Part shown: in pieces, positions 6,771 to 8,832 of the stretch
Numbering within the stretch: the first letter of the stretch is position 1
Layout of the letters: each line of letters starts with the position of its first letter
Notes under the pieces: model-generated
What the model saw: only the letters and a program-made list of their open reading frames with translations
Told to the model about the DNA's origin: nothing
Database searches by the model: none
Position numbers and translations under genes: made by a program
Assembly (NCBI GenBank): GCA_020028535.1
Contig: JAIBHM010000067.1
Coordinates: 1-8,832 of the forward strand
Origin: Armatimonadota bacterium
GTDB taxonomy: Bacteria > Sysuimicrobiota > Sysuimicrobiia > Sysuimicrobiales > Kaftiobacteriaceae
Length of the DNA stretch: 8,832 bases
Reading direction: 5' to 3'

Positions 6771-7454
6771 ATGTCACCGTCCATCACGAGGCCGGCGCTG
6801 GTGGAGGCCGTGGGCGCCCTGGCCCTCATCTTCCTCGGCGCGGGTTCGATCATCGCCGATCAGATCACCGGCGGCAAAGTCGGCCTGGTCGGCATCGCCT
6901 TTGCGCACGGTTTGGCCATTGCCACAATGGTCGCCGCAGCCGGGCACGTCTCCGGGGGGCATTTCAATCCGGCGGTGACGCTCGGGTTCGTCGCCACGCG
7001 CCGGATGCCGGTCGGCACGGGCATCACGTACATCCTGGCGCAGCTCGTCGGCGCGTCGGTCGGCGGGTTGCTCCTCACCGCTGTCTTCCCTGAGGCCGCG
7101 CGCATGGCCGTCAACCTGGGAACTCCTGCGCTTGGCCGGGGGGTATCCGCGGGAACGGGAATCGTGGTTGAGGCCGTGCTGACGTTCTTTCTGGTGTTTG
7201 TCATCTTCGGCGTGGCGGTGGATGCGCGGGGCGAACGCGCCATCGCGCCGCTGGCGATCGGCCTGGTCATAGTGATGGACATCCTCGGCGCCGGCGTGCT
7301 GACCGGAGCGGCCATGAACCCGGCGCGGGCGTTCGGTCCCGCGCTCTTCTCCGGATTCTGGGCCAATCACGCGGTGTACTGGATTGGCCCATTCATCGGC
7401 GGAGTGCTCGGGGCATGGGTCTACACGTATTTGATGCAACGTCCAGGAAAATGA
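6771..7454 (+). CDS. MIP family (aquaporin-type) channel
   Basis: This 227-residue membrane channel has six hydrophobic segments and two half-helix loops carrying the NPA motifs: SGGHFNPAVT (61-70) and GAAMNPARAFGPAL (179-192). It lies in the cytoplasmic membrane and passes water or small uncharged solutes. Aligned by eye to E. coli AqpZ from the NPA anchors, the four aromatic/arginine filter positions are H46, I171, A180 and R186, compared with F43, H174, T183 and R189 in AqpZ. The H-I-A-R combination is that of some plant tonoplast intrinsic proteins and resembles AQP8. The C-terminal NHAVYWIGPFIGGVLGAWVY also looks TIP-like. Such filters are wider than AqpZ and often pass ammonia, urea or hydrogen peroxide. 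GlpF-like features (long loop E, D after the second NPA) are absent, so glycerol uptake is unlikely. The hydrolase gene follows 13 nt downstream, probably in the same transcript. Confidence 0.92.
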   Translation: MSPSITRPALVEAVGALALIFLGAGSIIADQITGGKVGLVGIAFAHGLAIATMVAAAGHVSGGHFNPAVTLGFVATRRMPVGTGITYILAQLVGASVGGLLLTAVFPEAARMAVNLGTPALGRGVSAGTGIVVEAVLTFFLVFVIFGVAVDARGERAIAPLAIGLVIVMDILGAGVLTGAAMNPARAFGPALFSGFWANHAVYWIGPFIGGVLGAWVYTYLMQRPGK

Positions 7455-7455
7455 G

Positions 7456-7462
7456 AGGAGGT
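7456..7462 (+). promoter_or_regulatory. Ribosome binding site of the MBL-fold hydrolase gene
   Basis: AGGAGGT is a near-perfect anti-16S match, directly after the MIP stop codon, with its GGAGG core 6 nt before ATG 7468. It is the strongest ribosome binding site in the window. Confidence 0.75.
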
Positions 7463-7467
7463 CTGCG

Positions 7468-8130
7468 ATGAAGCTCACGTACTACGGACATGCCGCGTTC
7501 CTGCTGGAGAGTGACGGCACGTCCATCCTCATTGATCCGTTCAACGAGCAGGTGGGGTACCCGTTCCCAAGCGTCTCGCCGACGGCGGTGGTCGTGTCGC
7601 ATGACCACTTCGACCACAGCTATATCCAGGTGGCGAAGGGGTCGCCGAGGATCATCCGGGGGTTGAAGTCCGGCGGGAAGGATTGGGAGACGGTGGAGGA
7701 GAGCGTCGGCCCGCTCAGTCTCTCGACCGTGCGAACCTACCACGATACCTCACAGGGTTCAGAGCGGGGCAGAAACGCCATGTTCAGGTTCCAAGGCGAA
7801 GGCCTCCGAATCGTGCACGGTGGCGACCTCGGCCACACCCTCTCAGAAGACCAGGCGAAAGCCGTGGGGCGGGTAGACGTGCTGATGATCCCGGTGGGCG
7901 GATACTACACGATCGGGCCGAAGGAGGCGGAGGTCGTGGCCGGCCAGCTCCGACCGCGCGTCGTCATCCCCATGCACTACAAGACCGACGTGAACAAGGA
8001 CTGGCCGATCGGCACCCTCGATGACTTTCTCCAGGGGAAGGAGCGCGTGAAGCGTCAGGAGCGCAGCGTGACGCTGAGCACGACGACCCTGCCCACAGAC
8101 CAGGAAGTCTGGGTCCTACGCCATTCCTGA
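7468..8130 (+). CDS. Metallo-beta-lactamase-fold metal-dependent hydrolase, UPF0173/UlaG-like
   Basis: This 220-residue cytosolic hydrolase has a dinuclear metal site. It starts MKLTYYGHAAFLLES and SILIDPF (19-25), typical of the UPF0173/UlaG-like branch. The metal motif is SHDHFDH (H45, H47, D49, H50), followed by TYHDTSQGSERGRN (90-103), VHGGDLGH (116-123, with D120) and IPMHYKT (167-173, with H170). VLMIPVGGYYTIGPKEA (138-154) is also characteristic. The family includes UlaG (L-ascorbate-6-phosphate lactonase), but most members have no known substrate and I would not name one. No beta-lactamase or RNase Z feature stands out. The length is normal. The stop lies within the 3' end of the convergent aminopeptidase gene. 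Confidence 0.92.
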   Translation: MKLTYYGHAAFLLESDGTSILIDPFNEQVGYPFPSVSPTAVVVSHDHFDHSYIQVAKGSPRIIRGLKSGGKDWETVEESVGPLSLSTVRTYHDTSQGSERGRNAMFRFQGEGLRIVHGGDLGHTLSEDQAKAVGRVDVLMIPVGGYYTIGPKEAEVVAGQLRPRVVIPMHYKTDVNKDWPIGTLDDFLQGKERVKRQERSVTLSTTTLPTDQEVWVLRHS

Positions 8131-8832
8131 AAGATAGGTGAGGAGAGTCCGGACGCCGTAGCCTGTCCCGCCTTTGGGAAGGTACGGGGTCGTGCCCTCG
8201 TCCTTTTCGAGGAAGGCCGTAGGGGCGATGTCCAGATGGGCCCACGGTTTCCCGTCGACGAACTCGCGCAGGAAGATCGCGCCCTTCTCAGCGCCGCCGT
8301 AGCGTCCGCCCGAGTTGCGCAGATCGGCGACCTGGCTCCGCATGTCCTCCAGAAATTCCTCATAGAGCGGTAACTGCCACATGCGCTCCCCGGCCCTGCC
8401 CGCCGCATCGAGCAGCCGCTGGGCGAGGCCCTGATCGTTGCTCATCACCGCGGCGGCGTAGTAACCGAGCGCCACGATCGCCGATCCCGTGAGGGTCGCC
8501 AGGTCGATGATCTCGTCCACACCCTTCTGCGAGGCGTAGGCCAGCGCGTCGGCGAGGATGACGCGGCCCTCCGCGTCGGTGTTGTTGATCTCGATCGTCT
8601 TTCCATTCATCGCCCGCACGATGTCGCCGGGCTTGACCGACTTGCCGCTCGGCATGTTCTCCACCGCGGCCACGACGCCGAGCACCCGGACGGGTACCTT
8701 CAACGCGGGCAGCGTCTTCATCGTGGCGATGACCGCGGCGCCGCCGGCCATGTCTGATTTCATCCACTCCAGGTCGTCGCGCTTGAGGTTGATCCCGCCG
8801 CTGTCATAGCAGACCCCCTTGCCGACGATGGC
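8116..8832 (-). CDS. pepA: Leucyl aminopeptidase (M17), C-terminal catalytic part; 5' end off the window
   Basis: The minus strand encodes 238 residues up to the stop at 8116-8118, and the frame stays open to the right edge, so the N-terminal domain and start are missing. M17 enzymes are cytosolic two-metal exopeptidases that remove N-terminal residues such as leucine. In fragment numbering the active site is nearly complete: K5 and D10 in GKGVCYDSGG, K17, D27 in MKSDMAGGA, and D86, E88 and R90 in NNTDAEGR. VENMPSGKSVKPGDI (58-72) and the C-terminal HLDIAPTAF...YLPKGGTGYGVRTLL are also family blocks. The loop between K17 and D27 is one residue shorter than in bovine or E. coli enzymes as I recall them. 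The gene is convergent with the hydrolase and overlaps its last 15 nt. The symbol is given for the family; paralogue identity cannot be judged from a fragment. Confidence 0.93.
   Translation of the reverse strand, partial: AIVGKGVCYDSGGINLKRDDLEWMKSDMAGGAAVIATMKTLPALKVPVRVLGVVAAVENMPSGKSVKPGDIVRAMNGKTIEINNTDAEGRVILADALAYASQKGVDEIIDLATLTGSAIVALGYYAAAVMSNDQGLAQRLLDAAGRAGERMWQLPLYEEFLEDMRSQVADLRNSGGRYGGAEKGAIFLREFVDGKPWAHLDIAPTAFLEKDEGTTPYLPKGGTGYGVRTLLTYLSGMA

Noticed and set aside
6774..7478. Minus-strand frame of about 234 residues opposite the MIP gene
   Set aside because: It is a charged, arginine/aspartate-rich antisense product opposite clear transmembrane coding sequence with both NPA motifs.
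602..8130. The whole plus-strand run as one new functional system
   Set aside because: Only npdG and cofE share a known pathway. The peptidase, GTPase, channel and hydrolase have no visible common substrate, and dense packing is general in this genome. A conserved neighbourhood would be needed to argue otherwise.

Overview
The window is a compact, GC-rich bacterial chromosome segment, with GC about two thirds by eye. It carries nine protein genes and almost no non-coding DNA. It suggests an uncultured, deep-branching bacterium that makes coenzyme F420. The evidence is a stand-alone CofE-type F420 ligase next to an F420:NADP oxidoreductase, with a DRG/Obg-like TGS GTPase and a fused M16 peptidase nearby. 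Gene style alone would fit Chloroflexota, Armatimonadota-like or Rokubacteria-like lineages, but the sequence does not decide the phylum. I see no tRNA, rRNA, CRISPR array, insertion sequence, attachment site or phage gene.

Left edge, minus strand (1-557): a truncated conserved protein that resembles AlkZ/YcaQ-related proteins, preceded by a very small rubredoxin-like zinc-ribbon ORF. The two overlap by a few bases. The rubredoxin-like ORF has no ordinary start codon in frame close to its domain, which is the main local anomaly.

Centre, plus strand (602-8130): seven genes in one direction with short gaps or overlaps. They are a double-unit M16B zinc peptidase, F420-dependent NADP reductase (npdG), F420-0:gamma-glutamyl ligase (cofE), a mandelate racemase-type enolase-superfamily enzyme, a TGS-domain GTPase, an MIP/aquaporin channel and a UPF0173-type metallo-beta-lactamase-fold hydrolase. 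The M16/npdG junction is a TGATG overlap, npdG and cofE are 3 nt apart, cofE and the racemase gene 7 nt, the GTPase and MIP genes 16 nt, and the MIP and hydrolase genes 13 nt. The only gap that could break the run is 39 nt, at 5744-5782. npdG and cofE form a clear functional pair: CofE adds the glutamate tail to F420 and NpdG exchanges hydride between F420 and NADP. The other genes have no obvious joint pathway and look like housekeeping genes in a tightly packed run.

Right edge, minus strand (8116-8832): the C-terminal catalytic part of an M17 leucyl aminopeptidase, convergent with the hydrolase gene and overlapping its end by 15 nt.

I do not see a convincing new multi-gene system. The points worth checking are the start-less rubredoxin-like ORF, the plant-TIP/AQP8-like selectivity filter of the channel, the unfused CofE with its reductase, and the enolase-superfamily enzyme of unknown substrate beside the F420 genes.
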